Shown here in pieces: positions 17,642 through 24,972 of a stretch of 64,000 nucleotides of DNA. Each line of letters begins with the position of its first letter. Within the stretch, counting starts at the first letter, position 1. The stretch is from a virus: IMG/VR virus record IMGVR_UViG_3300042880_000288, positions 56,702 to 120,701 of that record, one strand, 5' to 3'. The notes beneath the pieces were generated by a model that saw nothing but the letters and a program-made list of their open reading frames with translations, was not told where the DNA came from and searched no databases. The position numbers were made by a program, and so were the translations under genes.

Positions 17642-18036
17642 TGCCCAATAAATGTTTCAGTGTTAATAATATCTCTAATATAGTCAATTTCACTATATTT
17701 TTCATTATCAAGAGTCCATAGTCCCATTTCTTTTATTCTTTTGTCTCTTAAAGTAATTATAGAATATCCAGTAAGATAAGAATTATCTTCATCATTACTG
17801 CTTAGCATTCCAATAAGATTTTCTTTTTCTATTTGAGTAATATATCCGGTTTTTACCAATAAATTTACTTCAGATAAAAAGATAAACGGCCTAAATTCTC
17901 CTTTCTTTGTACCATGTGTGTACATATACCACAGATACCCCATATTACTGTCTTCTACTTTACATACCATATGATGTTCATGGCATATATTTTCAATCAA
18001 ACTTGTGATCTTCTTGTCTCTAAACACTTTTATCAT
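17629..18036 (-). CDS. Hypothetical protein, 135 aa
   Basis: Not recognised. Contains ICHEHHMVCKVEDSNMGYL with a His cluster, followed by helical segments. Overlaps neighbours on both sides (13 and 4 bases). It belongs to the string of small early or middle genes between ung and the radical-SAM gene. Confidence 0.7.
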   Translation of the reverse strand: MIKVFRDKKITSLIENICHEHHMVCKVEDSNMGYLWYMYTHGTKKGEFRPFIFLSEVNLLVKTGYITQIEKENLIGMLSSNDEDNSYLTGYSIITLRDKRIKEMGLWTLDNEKYSEIDYIRDIINTETFIGQWQK

Positions 18037-18314
18037 GATACTAAAAATTTAAATATTGCTTTTAGTTTATTGTGTTCATCTATCAACCATTCTGGAGTAA
18101 ATACTTCAGTATGCTCTACAAAGTTAACTCTAGTATGATACTCAAGATCATGTGTAAAGTTTACTACCCAGATATAACTGATGTAGAGTTTAAATTCAAG
18201 ACTCACATTTACTTCCTTTGAAATAAATGTATAAACATGATGATTAACCTTAGATCTATGAAATCCATACTTTACAAGCTTTTTACCTATTAATTCTGTT
18301 TCTCTAAGTGTCAT
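18033..18314 (-). CDS. Hypothetical protein, 93 aa, with repeated leader
   Basis: No family recognised; the sequence alternates short strands and helices (VNVSLEFKLYISYIWVVNF). It is the last of four genes preceded by the same 21-bp leader (copy at 18316-18336). Here the leader's own ATG lies four bases upstream in another frame and meets a stop after four codons, so the start at 18314 is the true one; the small upstream frame could affect translation. Confidence 0.7.
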   Translation of the reverse strand: MTLRETELIGKKLVKYGFHRSKVNHHVYTFISKEVNVSLEFKLYISYIWVVNFTHDLEYHTRVNFVEHTEVFTPEWLIDEHNKLKAIFKFLVS

Positions 18315-18315
18315 A

Positions 18316-18336
18316 CATTCTATTCTGATTTAAAGG
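18316..18336 (-). repeat. 21-bp start-codon leader repeat, copy 1
   Basis: Minus-strand CCTTTAAATCAGAATAGAAT followed by G, identical to the copies at 18512, 18791 and 19002. Here it also encodes the C-terminal PFKSE-stop of the upstream gene. Confidence 0.9.
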
Positions 18337-18514
18337 GTGAAATTCCTAATTCTATTTTTCCTTTGTGTTTTGACTTTTCTCCTGTAAAATGTACTGAAGA
18401 AACAGTTCCCCATACTTTTTTGCCGTTTCTTATAAAATACATTTTTGCACCTAAGTCTGGTTGTCCTAACTTGTTGTAAGTTTCGGAGTCAAAATATCTT
18501 TTTGCCATTGCCAT
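18320..18514 (-). CDS. Hypothetical basic protein, 64 aa, with repeated leader
   Basis: A small SH3-like or beta-barrel candidate: GAKMYFIRNGKKVWGTVSSVHFT is strand-rich and basic. The start ATG is the ATG of the 21-bp leader copy at 18512-18532 and a second in-frame ATG follows two codons later. The gene ends FKSE-stop inside the next copy of the repeat, as does the gene at 18795-19004. Function unknown. Confidence 0.7.
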   Translation of the reverse strand: MAMAKRYFDSETYNKLGQPDLGAKMYFIRNGKKVWGTVSSVHFTGEKSKHKGKIELGISPFKSE

Positions 18515-18532
18515 TCTATTCTGATTTAAAGG
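18512..18532 (-). repeat. 21-bp start-codon leader repeat, copy 2
   Basis: Identical to copies 1, 3 and 4; ends at the ATG of the 64-aa gene. Intergenic except for the start codon. Confidence 0.9.
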
Positions 18533-18793
18533 TTAATTTTTTCTACTCTTTCTTGCTTTAGCCATAACTTCATCAGGATGGAAAAAGTAATCTAAGAAAC
18601 ATTTTTTAGAACAAAAATGCTTTAGTCTTGATACAGATGTCATAAGTTTAACTGAAGTATCAGTGTCTTGATTATTATTATAATAATTCAAGTCCATTGT
18701 TATCCAATTATCTGGTACATCATTCTCATTTCTCAAGCACTTTGTTTGTTTTTCATTAAGTATACTACACTGATTACATTTGTAAACTATCAT
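18533..18793 (-). CDS. Zinc-binding hypothetical protein, 86 aa, with repeated leader
   Basis: Cysteines at CNQCSILNEKQTKC near the start and HFCSKKC near the end make a treble-clef-like zinc site resembling MYM/TRASH-type fingers. Basic C-terminus (KARKSRKN). Its ATG is that of leader copy 3. Function not known. Confidence 0.7.
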   Translation of the reverse strand: MIVYKCNQCSILNEKQTKCLRNENDVPDNWITMDLNYYNNNQDTDTSVKLMTSVSRLKHFCSKKCFLDYFFHPDEVMAKARKSRKN

Positions 18794-18811
18794 TCTATTC
18801 TGATTTAAAGG
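18791..18811 (-). repeat. 21-bp start-codon leader repeat, copy 3
   Basis: Identical to the other copies; overlaps the end of the upstream gene (TFKSE-stop) and supplies the ATG of the zinc-binding gene. Confidence 0.9.
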
Positions 18812-19004
18812 TTTCTAATCTGTTTACTATTTTTTCAACAACTTTTTTATCCATTCCAATATATCTAAATGTAATATCTACATCTTGAACATCATTTAAA
18901 AAGTCCTTTTGTTGTTGTTCTGTCATTCTAAAAAACATCCATCCATTTTCTTTGTTTCTAATGACCATCCAAAGCATTTTAATAAATAAAAATTTCTGTT
19001 TCAT
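18795..19004 (-). CDS. Hypothetical protein, 69 aa, with repeated leader
   Basis: Basic and aromatic N-terminus (MKQKFLFIKMLWMVIRNKENGWMFF), then a helical acidic part. Not recognised. The start codon is supplied by leader copy 4, and the C-terminus ETFKSE is encoded by leader copy 3. Confidence 0.65.
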   Translation of the reverse strand: MKQKFLFIKMLWMVIRNKENGWMFFRMTEQQQKDFLNDVQDVDITFRYIGMDKKVVEKIVNRLETFKSE

Positions 19005-19022
19005 TCTATTCTGATTTAAAGG
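19002..19022 (-). repeat. 21-bp start-codon leader repeat, copy 4
   Basis: Identical to copies 1-3; begins directly after the stop codon of the radical-SAM gene and ends at the ATG of the 69-aa gene. Confidence 0.9.
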
Positions 19023-19889
19023 TTAAAAAATATAACGGATTGTATTCCAAGGTATTATCTCATCATGCATTTTAACAAACTGTTTGATATAATCAGCTTT
19101 TCTATTGTGCTCATACCTAAGATTCTTTCCACCATACTGTGATACTTTTCCTTCCTGTATTTTAGGTACCCATAATAGTTCTTCTCCTGGAAGTTTATTA
19201 GCTAGATTATACTTATGTTTCTCTTCATTATGAGTTAAGAAAATTACTTCAGCTTTTACATTATCAGTATTCCATTTATTAAAAGTAGAATGTCTGTTGA
19301 TTATATAAAACAAAAACTCATACTCTACAAGCCAATTATCATGAACTATTACTGGACTAAAATTTAAGTGAACTTCATATCCTGCTCTTAAAAACAAGTA
19401 TACAGCATTTAATCTTTCATCAAGAGAACTTGTATTAGGTTCAAGAACTTTTCTCCATATCTCAGGCATAAGACTAAATCTTACTCTAATCTTACCTTCT
19501 GGATTAAACTTCAATAAATCATGATTTACATACTTTGTAGCAAATGAACCCATAGCAAGTGGATGATCTCTAAAGAAAGCAAATATCTTCTCCCATTCAT
19601 GATATTTAGCATGCAGAGCAAAGTCTTCATTACAAGATATATCATAAGTAATATACTCTCCTGTTTGATTAGGTTTTTCTACTGTAGAAAAATAAGCATG
19701 TGAATTAATCTCTGTCAGGATATCCATAGTATTTGTAGCTACAGATAATCCTTCCGGCTTATGTCTCTTCATATAACAATAAGAACAGTTATACAAACAA
19801 CCATGACCAAAGGAGGGACTGATAAAATCAGTACTCCTCCCACTTGGTCTAATTATCATAGATTTTCTGGTAACTTTCTCAACTATCAT
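19023..19889 (-). CDS. Radical SAM protein, spore-photoproduct-lyase-like
   Basis: The start at 19889 (MIVEKVTRKSMI) is chosen because the longer frame would overlap the upstream membrane-protein gene; this gives 288 aa. GHGCLYNCSYCYMKRH holds the three cysteines of the 4Fe-4S cluster with CxxxCxxC spacing. The following segments (YDISCNEDFALH, RVRFSLMPE, NFSPVIVHDNWLVEYEFLF, LTHNEEKH) follow the order of SplB-type proteins, which split UV-induced thymine dimers. The length is close to the family norm. Whether it repairs DNA or modifies another substrate is unknown. Confidence 0.82.
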   Translation of the reverse strand: MIVEKVTRKSMIIRPSGRSTDFISPSFGHGCLYNCSYCYMKRHKPEGLSVATNTMDILTEINSHAYFSTVEKPNQTGEYITYDISCNEDFALHAKYHEWEKIFAFFRDHPLAMGSFATKYVNHDLLKFNPEGKIRVRFSLMPEIWRKVLEPNTSSLDERLNAVYLFLRAGYEVHLNFSPVIVHDNWLVEYEFLFYIINRHSTFNKWNTDNVKAEVIFLTHNEEKHKYNLANKLPGEELLWVPKIQEGKVSQYGGKNLRYEHNRKADYIKQFVKMHDEIIPWNTIRYIF

Positions 19890-19890
19890 T

Positions 19891-20292
19891 TTAAATATAT
19901 GAATAGATGACATATAAAATTTCAGGATGAAAATGTGCAAAAAATAAAAATGCAATAGTTGCCATTGATAATGCTGAATCTAATCTTTTAAACTGTACCA
20001 TTGTCTCCCAATATTTTCTTCTTTTTAGATACCTATTTATTGGACTTTGTATGATGGATAAAAGAAATATAATTAAATAAACATACCATAATTCACTAAT
20101 AGCCATTCCTAATATTAGGAATATTACATAAATTAATGAGAAACAGCCTAATCCAAATTTAATTGTTTTGTCATCTTCTTCACTGTGTTTTGTTTTGTAA
20201 AGAACTCTTACATAACCTCTAGCTTTAATAAATATAACTAGTTCATAACAAAATGCTGTGCCCAACATAAGGGCTAAAATTACGTCTTTCAT
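19891..20292 (-). CDS. Polytopic membrane protein, 133 aa
   Basis: Four hydrophobic segments: residues about 4-20, 50-68, 72-88 and 110-128 (GCFSLIYVIFLILGMAIS, LWYVYLIIFLLSII, ALSMATIAFLFFAHF). Basic loops suggest an inner-membrane protein. It ends one base before the radical-SAM start and overlaps the next gene by four bases. Function unknown; a host-membrane or superinfection role would be typical of such phage genes. Confidence 0.7.
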   Translation of the reverse strand: MKDVILALMLGTAFCYELVIFIKARGYVRVLYKTKHSEEDDKTIKFGLGCFSLIYVIFLILGMAISELWYVYLIIFLLSIIQSPINRYLKRRKYWETMVQFKRLDSALSMATIAFLFFAHFHPEILYVIYSYI

Positions 20293-20486
20293 GATTTTTT
20301 GTTTTTTTGTTCTAAGTAATCAATAATAAAACCAATAGCAACTAGTATATTCATACCACAGGATGCTATTATTTCATGAATGTCCTCATATACTGAAGAC
20401 ATTAAATGTACATGACCCACCATCCAGAATGGTACAGATAAGTTTTGACTTATCCATACCACTAAATATTTTAGAAAGTGTTTCAT
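20289..20486 (-). CDS. Small membrane protein, 65 aa
   Basis: Hydrophobic stretches near residues 5-25 and 40-58 (SCGMNILVAIGFIIDYL) indicate one or two membrane passes with a Lys-rich tail. Overlaps the 133-aa membrane protein gene by four bases, so the two are probably made together. Confidence 0.6.
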   Translation of the reverse strand: MKHFLKYLVVWISQNLSVPFWMVGHVHLMSSVYEDIHEIIASCGMNILVAIGFIIDYLEQKNKKS

Positions 20487-20502
20487 TTAATCACCTTCTT
20501 CA

Positions 20503-20760
20503 TTATTCAATCTCTTTTTCTTGTCTGGCTTCTCCGTAGTGGGATGAGAATTTTTTCTTAGACTGTTCCACCTTACTAATCTCTCCTGAATTTTCTGATT
20601 CAACACTGATTGCTCTAATTTCCTTTTGTTTTCTTTCATACTCTTTCCATTCATAGATTTCTAATTCTTTCATTCTAGCAACATCTGCTATAGTCATGCC
20701 TTCAGGTATACCACCATTGGCTTCAATAATTTCTATACAAACTTCTTTCATTCTTCCCAT
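20503..20760 (-). CDS. Hypothetical charged protein, 85 aa
   Basis: Starts MGRMKEVCIEIIEANGGIP with a segment that resembles a short helix-turn-helix (MTIADVARMKELEIYEWKEYE) and continues as a charged, probably disordered tail. It overlaps the upstream 145-aa gene by 13 bases. No function can be given. Confidence 0.65.
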   Translation of the reverse strand: MGRMKEVCIEIIEANGGIPEGMTIADVARMKELEIYEWKEYERKQKEIRAISVESENSGEISKVEQSKKKFSSHYGEARQEKEIE

Positions 20761-21185
20761 AACTTCAAACTTTTTTCTAAAAATAATTTGATTGTAACTC
20801 TAACATCTTTATGCCCTAAAATAGATCCTGCTGCTTTTAGTTTATTATATGTTCTTGTTGACATATCCAATTGAACTCTCTTAAGTCTATTTGAAATAGA
20901 TTTAGGTTCAAAAACATCAAAATCATAAGGGAACATCTGAGCATACACATAAACATTTTGTTTGTATGCCTTATCAGTGTGATATTGTAATGCTAACTTT
21001 TTGTTATAATTAATTCTATCCCTTTTAATTTTTATTGTTGCAGCAATACCATGTTCTGTCATCATAAATTTATAAGCCAGAACAGCAATGAGATAACTTC
21101 TTTGATCAACAAGAATTCTTTTTCTACTTTTACTAATTAAAGGCATAAGAGCTTTTAGCACATCCTCTTTAGTGTAATCTTCCAT
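20748..21185 (-). CDS. Hypothetical basic protein, 145 aa
   Basis: Not recognised. A predominantly helical, basic protein: KSRKRILVDQRSYLIAVLAYKF, then a Tyr/Lys-rich middle and a C-terminal segment MSTRTYNKLKAAGSILGHKDVRVTIKLF that could be a DNA-binding helix pair. It may be a DNA-binding regulator but this is a guess. Confidence 0.65.
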   Translation of the reverse strand: MEDYTKEDVLKALMPLISKSRKRILVDQRSYLIAVLAYKFMMTEHGIAATIKIKRDRINYNKKLALQYHTDKAYKQNVYVYAQMFPYDFDVFEPKSISNRLKRVQLDMSTRTYNKLKAAGSILGHKDVRVTIKLFLEKSLKLWEE

Positions 21186-21188
21186 AAA

Positions 21189-21356
21189 TTAAATAAAAAA
21201 AGGAAAGAGTAATCCTTTAAATTCTGCTACAAAGGGTCCTATAAATATTGTACTTATAAACCCATGACTTTGAGACCATAAGTACCAAAACCATAACATA
21301 CAAATATGGGCTATAATCATATATAGCCATATTAAAATTGGTACTATATCTTTCAT
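21189..21356 (-). CDS. Small membrane protein, 55 aa
   Basis: ATG at 21356 and TAA at 21189 give MKDIVPILIWLYMIIAHICM and a second hydrophobic half (STIFIGPFVAEFKGLLFPFF), i.e. one or two membrane passes. The start overlaps the stop of the upstream 91-aa gene by four bases, which supports it despite its small size. Confidence 0.6.
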   Translation of the reverse strand: MKDIVPILIWLYMIIAHICMLWFWYLWSQSHGFISTIFIGPFVAEFKGLLFPFFI

Positions 21357-21628
21357 ATGTTTATTAAATCTGCTTCATCAGCATAAACCATTTGCTCACC
21401 CTTCATTTCTACTATGCCTTTAACAATAGCAAATCTTTCTGCAGCATATGATTCATATGGAAAAGATTTAGATGAAAGTTGTAGCTCTTCTAATAAATAA
21501 CCATATTTACCTGGCTGTAATCCAAGAGGTATAACCTCTTTTACATTATAAATTTGGCCTTCTTTTACCCATTCTTCAATAGATACTTTGTTAGGTTTAT
21601 TCTTGTCGTTTATACAAATTACCTTCAT
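21353..21628 (-). CDS. Hypothetical protein, 91 aa
   Basis: Starts MKVICINDKNKPNKVSIEEWVKEG; the pattern (ICIND..., GQIYNVKEVIPLG, ESYAAERFAIV) resembles small beta-barrel phage proteins that begin with a VICI(N/D)D strand. Function unknown. It overlaps the upstream 88-aa gene by 32 bases. Confidence 0.7.
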   Translation of the reverse strand: MKVICINDKNKPNKVSIEEWVKEGQIYNVKEVIPLGLQPGKYGYLLEELQLSSKSFPYESYAAERFAIVKGIVEMKGEQMVYADEADLINI

Positions 21629-21863
21629 ATTCTACAATATCTGTTTTAATATCTAATTCTTCTAGGTTGTTTTTAATTTCAAACATTTCCAAGAAGTCTC
21701 CAGATTTAATATCACAATAACCTTTATCATGAGCTATTAAAGCACATTGTTCAGCCTGAAGTGGTTCATGCCTACAATATCTTATTAGACTAGCTACAAT
21801 ATATAAAAAGTCATGTATATCATCATTATACAATCTAAGCTTATGTGTTGTAATTGTTTCCAT
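21597..21863 (-). CDS. Hypothetical protein, 88 aa
   Basis: Helical and acidic with conserved-looking Cys and His (RYCRHEPLQAEQCALIAHDKG). Those could bind zinc, but no established motif is met. It is the first gene downstream of the SF2 helicase in the operon. Confidence 0.65.
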   Translation of the reverse strand: METITTHKLRLYNDDIHDFLYIVASLIRYCRHEPLQAEQCALIAHDKGYCDIKSGDFLEMFEIKNNLEELDIKTDIVEYEGNLYKRQE

Positions 21864-21880
21864 ATATTAAATATACAAAA

Positions 21881-22975
21881 TTATGGGAGCTTTACACCAT
21901 AGTCTTTCCAAATAATTTTAGAGTCATCAAAGTTCTCAAGAGCTTCTTTGACCCATTTTTCATCTATTGAATCCATATAACATAGTATGTGGACAATAGC
22001 TTTATCATCTGGATTTAACCGCAGTAACCTACCAATTCTCTGTGCAGCTTTTCTCTCATTACCATATGCATGCATAATAATACCTTGTTTAAGATTAGGT
22101 ATATTAACACCCTCATTTAACTGAGCTACACATGATAATTGTAATATTTCACCATTTTTAAATAGATCAAGATTTTCTGCAGAATTTGGATTTGTACTGT
22201 GATAACTATGACTACACAATCTATCAGCTTGTTCTTGAGTATTAGCAAATACAATACACTTACTTGAAATACTTTTTAAAAGTATTTTAGTATATTCTTC
22301 TTTACTTCTATACTCTTGTAAAGCTTTCATTCTCATAACTCTTACAATATGAGAATTAGATTTAGTTGTTTCTATTCTGTGAGACCAATAATTATAATTT
22401 AGTTGTTCAGAACTTAAAAATGTACCACTGTTACTTTTTATAGGAAAATTCTTTCTTGTATCTAGTTTAATCTGGTGCACAACTATTTGGTAATCATTTA
22501 AGATATTGTTCTCTATTGCAGCATCAGTTACAAATGTATATTCAATAGGGCAAAATTCATCTACCATTTTTCCTTTCTCAGAATTTCTATACTTTGGTGG
22601 AGTACCTGTAAGCCCTAGTACAATACCATCAAAATTCTCAAGAAAATCTCTATGACTGTCTAGTAGACTATGACATTCATCTAGATATACAACATCATAT
22701 TCTCTTGGATCATGTTTAGTCAGACTAAGATAAGTTGTGAATGTAACATTACTCAACATATAATCTAAATTAAACTTTACCGCATCATGGGTCCAACTAC
22801 TAAATATTGAGGTTTTAGGTGCAACTACAAGTATATTCTTTAAAGGAGTATAATGTTGTTGCATATGTCTCAATCCTACTAATGTTTTACCTACACCTGT
22901 TGCAAGACCAAGACCACATCTTTTTTTCTTTTCTGAAACTTTTAAAGCTTCATTTTGGATATCTTCTCTTGTCAT
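21881..22975 (-). CDS. SF2 DEAD/DEAH-type helicase
   Basis: 364 aa. Motif I ATGVGKT (about 24-30), motif II DECH (VVYLDECHSLL), motif III TGTP, motif V LNEGVNIPNL and motif VI QRIGRLLR are all present, giving two RecA-like domains at the minimal length of the family. The enzyme resembles phage UvsW-like or crAss-like SNF2/SF2 helicases that remodel recombination intermediates. Its 5' leader contains the structured element at 22991-23085. Confidence 0.9.
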   Translation of the reverse strand: MTREDIQNEALKVSEKKKRCGLGLATGVGKTLVGLRHMQQHYTPLKNILVVAPKTSIFSSWTHDAVKFNLDYMLSNVTFTTYLSLTKHDPREYDVVYLDECHSLLDSHRDFLENFDGIVLGLTGTPPKYRNSEKGKMVDEFCPIEYTFVTDAAIENNILNDYQIVVHQIKLDTRKNFPIKSNSGTFLSSEQLNYNYWSHRIETTKSNSHIVRVMRMKALQEYRSKEEYTKILLKSISSKCIVFANTQEQADRLCSHSYHSTNPNSAENLDLFKNGEILQLSCVAQLNEGVNIPNLKQGIIMHAYGNERKAAQRIGRLLRLNPDDKAIVHILCYMDSIDEKWVKEALENFDDSKIIWKDYGVKLP

Positions 22976-23110
22976 AAGTTTATTTTAAGTACTATTAGTT
23001 CTTCAGCTTTCTACTCCCAGCTCCGAGGAATTGTATATAACTTAGCCCATCTCACCGCTGTGTGGGAACTGAAGTTTACTAATAGCATTTTTGTTATAAG
23101 TTTATTTTAA
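22974..23110 (-). repeat. 15-bp direct repeats flanking a structured insert
   Basis: ATAAGTTTATTTTAA is found at 22974-22988 and again at 23096-23110. The first contains the helicase start region and the second the stop region of the HNH gene. Without the 122 bases between repeat starts, the HNH stop would sit directly before the helicase start, as at most junctions here. Confidence 0.6.
22991..23085. ncRNA. Structured RNA candidate between HNH gene and helicase
   Basis: CTATTAGT and CTTCAG at the left end are complementary to CTGAAG and ACTAATAG at the right end, giving a 14-bp two-part stem interrupted by one base on one side and three on the other. Inside it CCCA/TGGG pairs can form at two alternative places. 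There is no open frame. It could be a 5' leader regulator of the helicase (minus strand) or a separate small RNA; the strand cannot be decided by eye. No known riboswitch or ribozyme core was recognised. Confidence 0.55.
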
Positions 23111-23506
23111 CCAATTCATAGTTCTAGCTTCTGAAGGATGTGCATGAATCCAATCATGACAATTTCTGCATACAGGCAACCAAGTACTCTGTACTAAATA
23201 AAAAGCTTCTCTATTACTACCTGCAAATGTGTGGTGTATATCAGTTGCACCATTAGTACAACCTGCTACTTTAACCATACAAAGATGATTTTCTGTTAGA
23301 TACCTTTCTCTGAGTTTAAGATACTCTTGGTCTTTCTTTTTTCTTTTAGAAGAAACCAGAGGGATTTTATAATCAGTTGGTTTCTGTGAACTGTTATTAT
23401 TAATGGCTTTTTGGCAACTCCAGCAATATTTACAGTATTTGAATCCCTCATGGTTTTTCCAGATGACTGTCTCTTTCTGACAGCCATCACAGATTTTAAG
23501 TTTCAT
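23102..23506 (-). CDS. HNH endonuclease with zinc knuckles
   Basis: 134 aa. CDGCQ and CKYCWSC near the N-terminus and the core CTNGATDIHHTFAG ... WLPVCRNCHDWIHAHP give the HNH fold: DIHH supplies the catalytic His, and CRNCHDWIH the zinc/metal pair and last His. The family includes homing and recombination endonucleases (NinG-like). The position beside a structured insert with direct repeats fits a mobile history, but the gene also overlaps the upstream gene by four bases and so is well adapted to the operon. Confidence 0.85.
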   Translation of the reverse strand: MKLKICDGCQKETVIWKNHEGFKYCKYCWSCQKAINNNSSQKPTDYKIPLVSSKRKKKDQEYLKLRERYLTENHLCMVKVAGCTNGATDIHHTFAGSNREAFYLVQSTWLPVCRNCHDWIHAHPSEARTMNWLK

Positions 23507-23835
23507 AGTAGTTCTTCAGGAAACTCACCTTTTGACTTAGTTACGGCTGGAGTCTTTCCACTTCTTAATAAAGTTCTAAGACCATCCCAGAATCCAGTAG
23601 CTAAATAACAACTATGTACTACCACACCCTTTGGAATTACAATAAATCCAATTAAAGTTGTGTGATATCTATCTTCATTGTGTATCCAACTCATACCTGC
23701 ATGATAATAATCATCTTTGGGTACATAAATAAGCCAATGAGTTTTTGTTTTCCAAATAACTCTTCCTTGTACGGTGTCTATGCTAGATCTATATCCAGGT
23801 TCCAGACCACCTCTTTTGTCATAAAATGTTTTCAT
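23503..23835 (-). CDS. Hypothetical protein, 110 aa
   Basis: Not recognised. Beta-rich with many aromatic residues (GRVIWKTKTHWLIYVP, YYHAGMSWIHNEDRYHTTL) and a segment VVVHSCYLATGFWDGL resembling the chlamydial/phage DUF that precedes HNH genes. Overlaps on both sides by four bases (ATGA), typical of coupled phage genes. Confidence 0.65.
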   Translation of the reverse strand: MKTFYDKRGGLEPGYRSSIDTVQGRVIWKTKTHWLIYVPKDDYYHAGMSWIHNEDRYHTTLIGFIVIPKGVVVHSCYLATGFWDGLRTLLRSGKTPAVTKSKGEFPEELL

Positions 23836-24311
23836 ACTTTTTGATTTTTAAGCTGAGGTAAACCTACCGGTGCTTCTTTTAAACTTAAAAAGTTTTTAGG
23901 TAGGATACCTTCAGTGATAAAGATACTAATAATTTGATCTTTTTCAATGTTTAAATCTTTAAAAGTTAAAGTATTTTTAAACTTCTCATCAGTTTGAGTC
24001 TCATTTAATAACATTTCAGTAAGTGTACTTTTAGGAAATAATGTCTTAAATAAGAAATTAGTGTATTGAATACTTAACTGTTGTTTAAATACATTTAATA
24101 CTACTTGTGCTCTTTTATAGACATTTAAAATCCTCTGTTTTTTCTTACTACACATAGTAGCTAATTCTTCTTGACTAAGAGCATCCAGACCATAGAGTGC
24201 TCTCTTGTAGAGATAATTTTGATAAGATGAATACTTATCTTGCTCATATTGCATGTAGGTTTTCTTACCTTGCAATTGATAATTCATTAAATCCTGTTTT
24301 AACTTTTCCAT
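23832..24311 (-). CDS. Hypothetical helical protein, 159 aa
   Basis: Not recognised. Gln/Tyr-rich helical N-terminus (DLMNYQLQGKKTYMQYEQDK), helical middle (KKQRILNVYKRAQVVLNVFKQQ) and a shorter C-terminal domain. It is the first gene of the operon that runs from 24311 down to the terminator at 11485, immediately after the terminator of the 157-aa gene. Confidence 0.7.
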   Translation of the reverse strand: MEKLKQDLMNYQLQGKKTYMQYEQDKYSSYQNYLYKRALYGLDALSQEELATMCSKKKQRILNVYKRAQVVLNVFKQQLSIQYTNFLFKTLFPKSTLTEMLLNETQTDEKFKNTLTFKDLNIEKDQIISIFITEGILPKNFLSLKEAPVGLPQLKNQKV

Positions 24312-24332
24312 TTTTACAATAATTTTAATAAT

Positions 24333-24364
24333 AAAAAAAAGGGGACAATATTTCTATTATCCCC
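24333..24364 (-). terminator. Terminator after the 157-aa gene
   Basis: Minus-strand GGGGATAATA and TATTGTCCCC stem followed by eight T residues; strong. Confidence 0.9.
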
Positions 24365-24384
24365 TGTACTATTCAATCTCCTAA

Positions 24385-24858
24385 TTAGATAGCAAAATCT
24401 GTATTAGGTTTAATTGCTTGAGATTTGTTGTTTTGTATAGCATATGCAGCTCTTAACTCATCAACATTGTCATGTTTGATTAATACATCCTCAGCATTAG
24501 ATGCTAAAGTATATTGAGTTTTACGGTAGATTGGACTACCTTCAAACTTACAAACAATACCTGTATCACCAGCAATTTTCAAGTCTTTCTCTGGTGTTTT
24601 CTCATTAAATGGAGTCAAAGACTCTTTAATAATGATTTTACCAGCTAGTTCTTGTCCTTTGTAGAAACCTTCTTCTTGTAATTCAGACAATACACCTGGA
24701 ACCAAAGTAGAAACTACTTTTCTTCTTAAGAAACCATTGTCATCAATGACAGTTCTTGATTGTTCAACACGGATATAACCGTAGTTTTCATTGTTAGGTG
24801 ATAAATTAATAACTGCACCTGTAGTAGCATCAGCTACAACTTTAACTTTTGAGTTCAT
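24385..24858 (-). CDS. Hypothetical protein in its own transcription unit, 157 aa
   Basis: Not recognised. A beta-rich protein (VKVVADATTGAVINLSPNNENYGYIRVEQS, RRKVVSTLVPGVLSELQEEGF) with an alpha-helical end (EDVLIKHDNVDELRAAYAIQNN). It is closed by a strong terminator and separated from the next gene upstream by a 9-bp hairpin, which suggests high, independent expression. Codon use (frequent aac, ctt) looks like that of strongly expressed genes. A DNA-coating or host take-over role is possible. Confidence 0.7.
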   Translation of the reverse strand: MNSKVKVVADATTGAVINLSPNNENYGYIRVEQSRTVIDDNGFLRRKVVSTLVPGVLSELQEEGFYKGQELAGKIIIKESLTPFNEKTPEKDLKIAGDTGIVCKFEGSPIYRKTQYTLASNAEDVLIKHDNVDELRAAYAIQNNKSQAIKPNTDFAI

Positions 24859-24946
24859 CTTTAAAAGTTTAATAAATTAATAAATAAATTGATTTTTGAG
24901 TGGGTGTTTTACTATATCCTTAATTACTCATTTTAAGGTAAGTTGG

Positions 24947-24972
24947 TAATTTATATTGCGCACTATAAATTA
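24947..24972. other. Perfect 9-bp inverted repeat between two minus genes
   Basis: TAATTTATA and TATAAATTA flank an eight-base loop ttgcgcac. It overlaps the stop codon of the 93-aa gene. No T run follows on the minus strand, so it is more likely an RNA processing or stability element, or an operator for the 157-aa gene, than a terminator. Confidence 0.5.

Noticed and set aside
22991-23085. Group I intron, hammerhead or HDV-like ribozyme in the structured insert
   Set aside because: It is too short for a group I intron, and no CUGAUGA/GAAA core or HDV-type nested pseudoknot could be drawn.
23296-23490. 64-residue frame within the HNH gene
   Set aside because: Out of frame with an HNH core that has every catalytic residue; no leader of its own.
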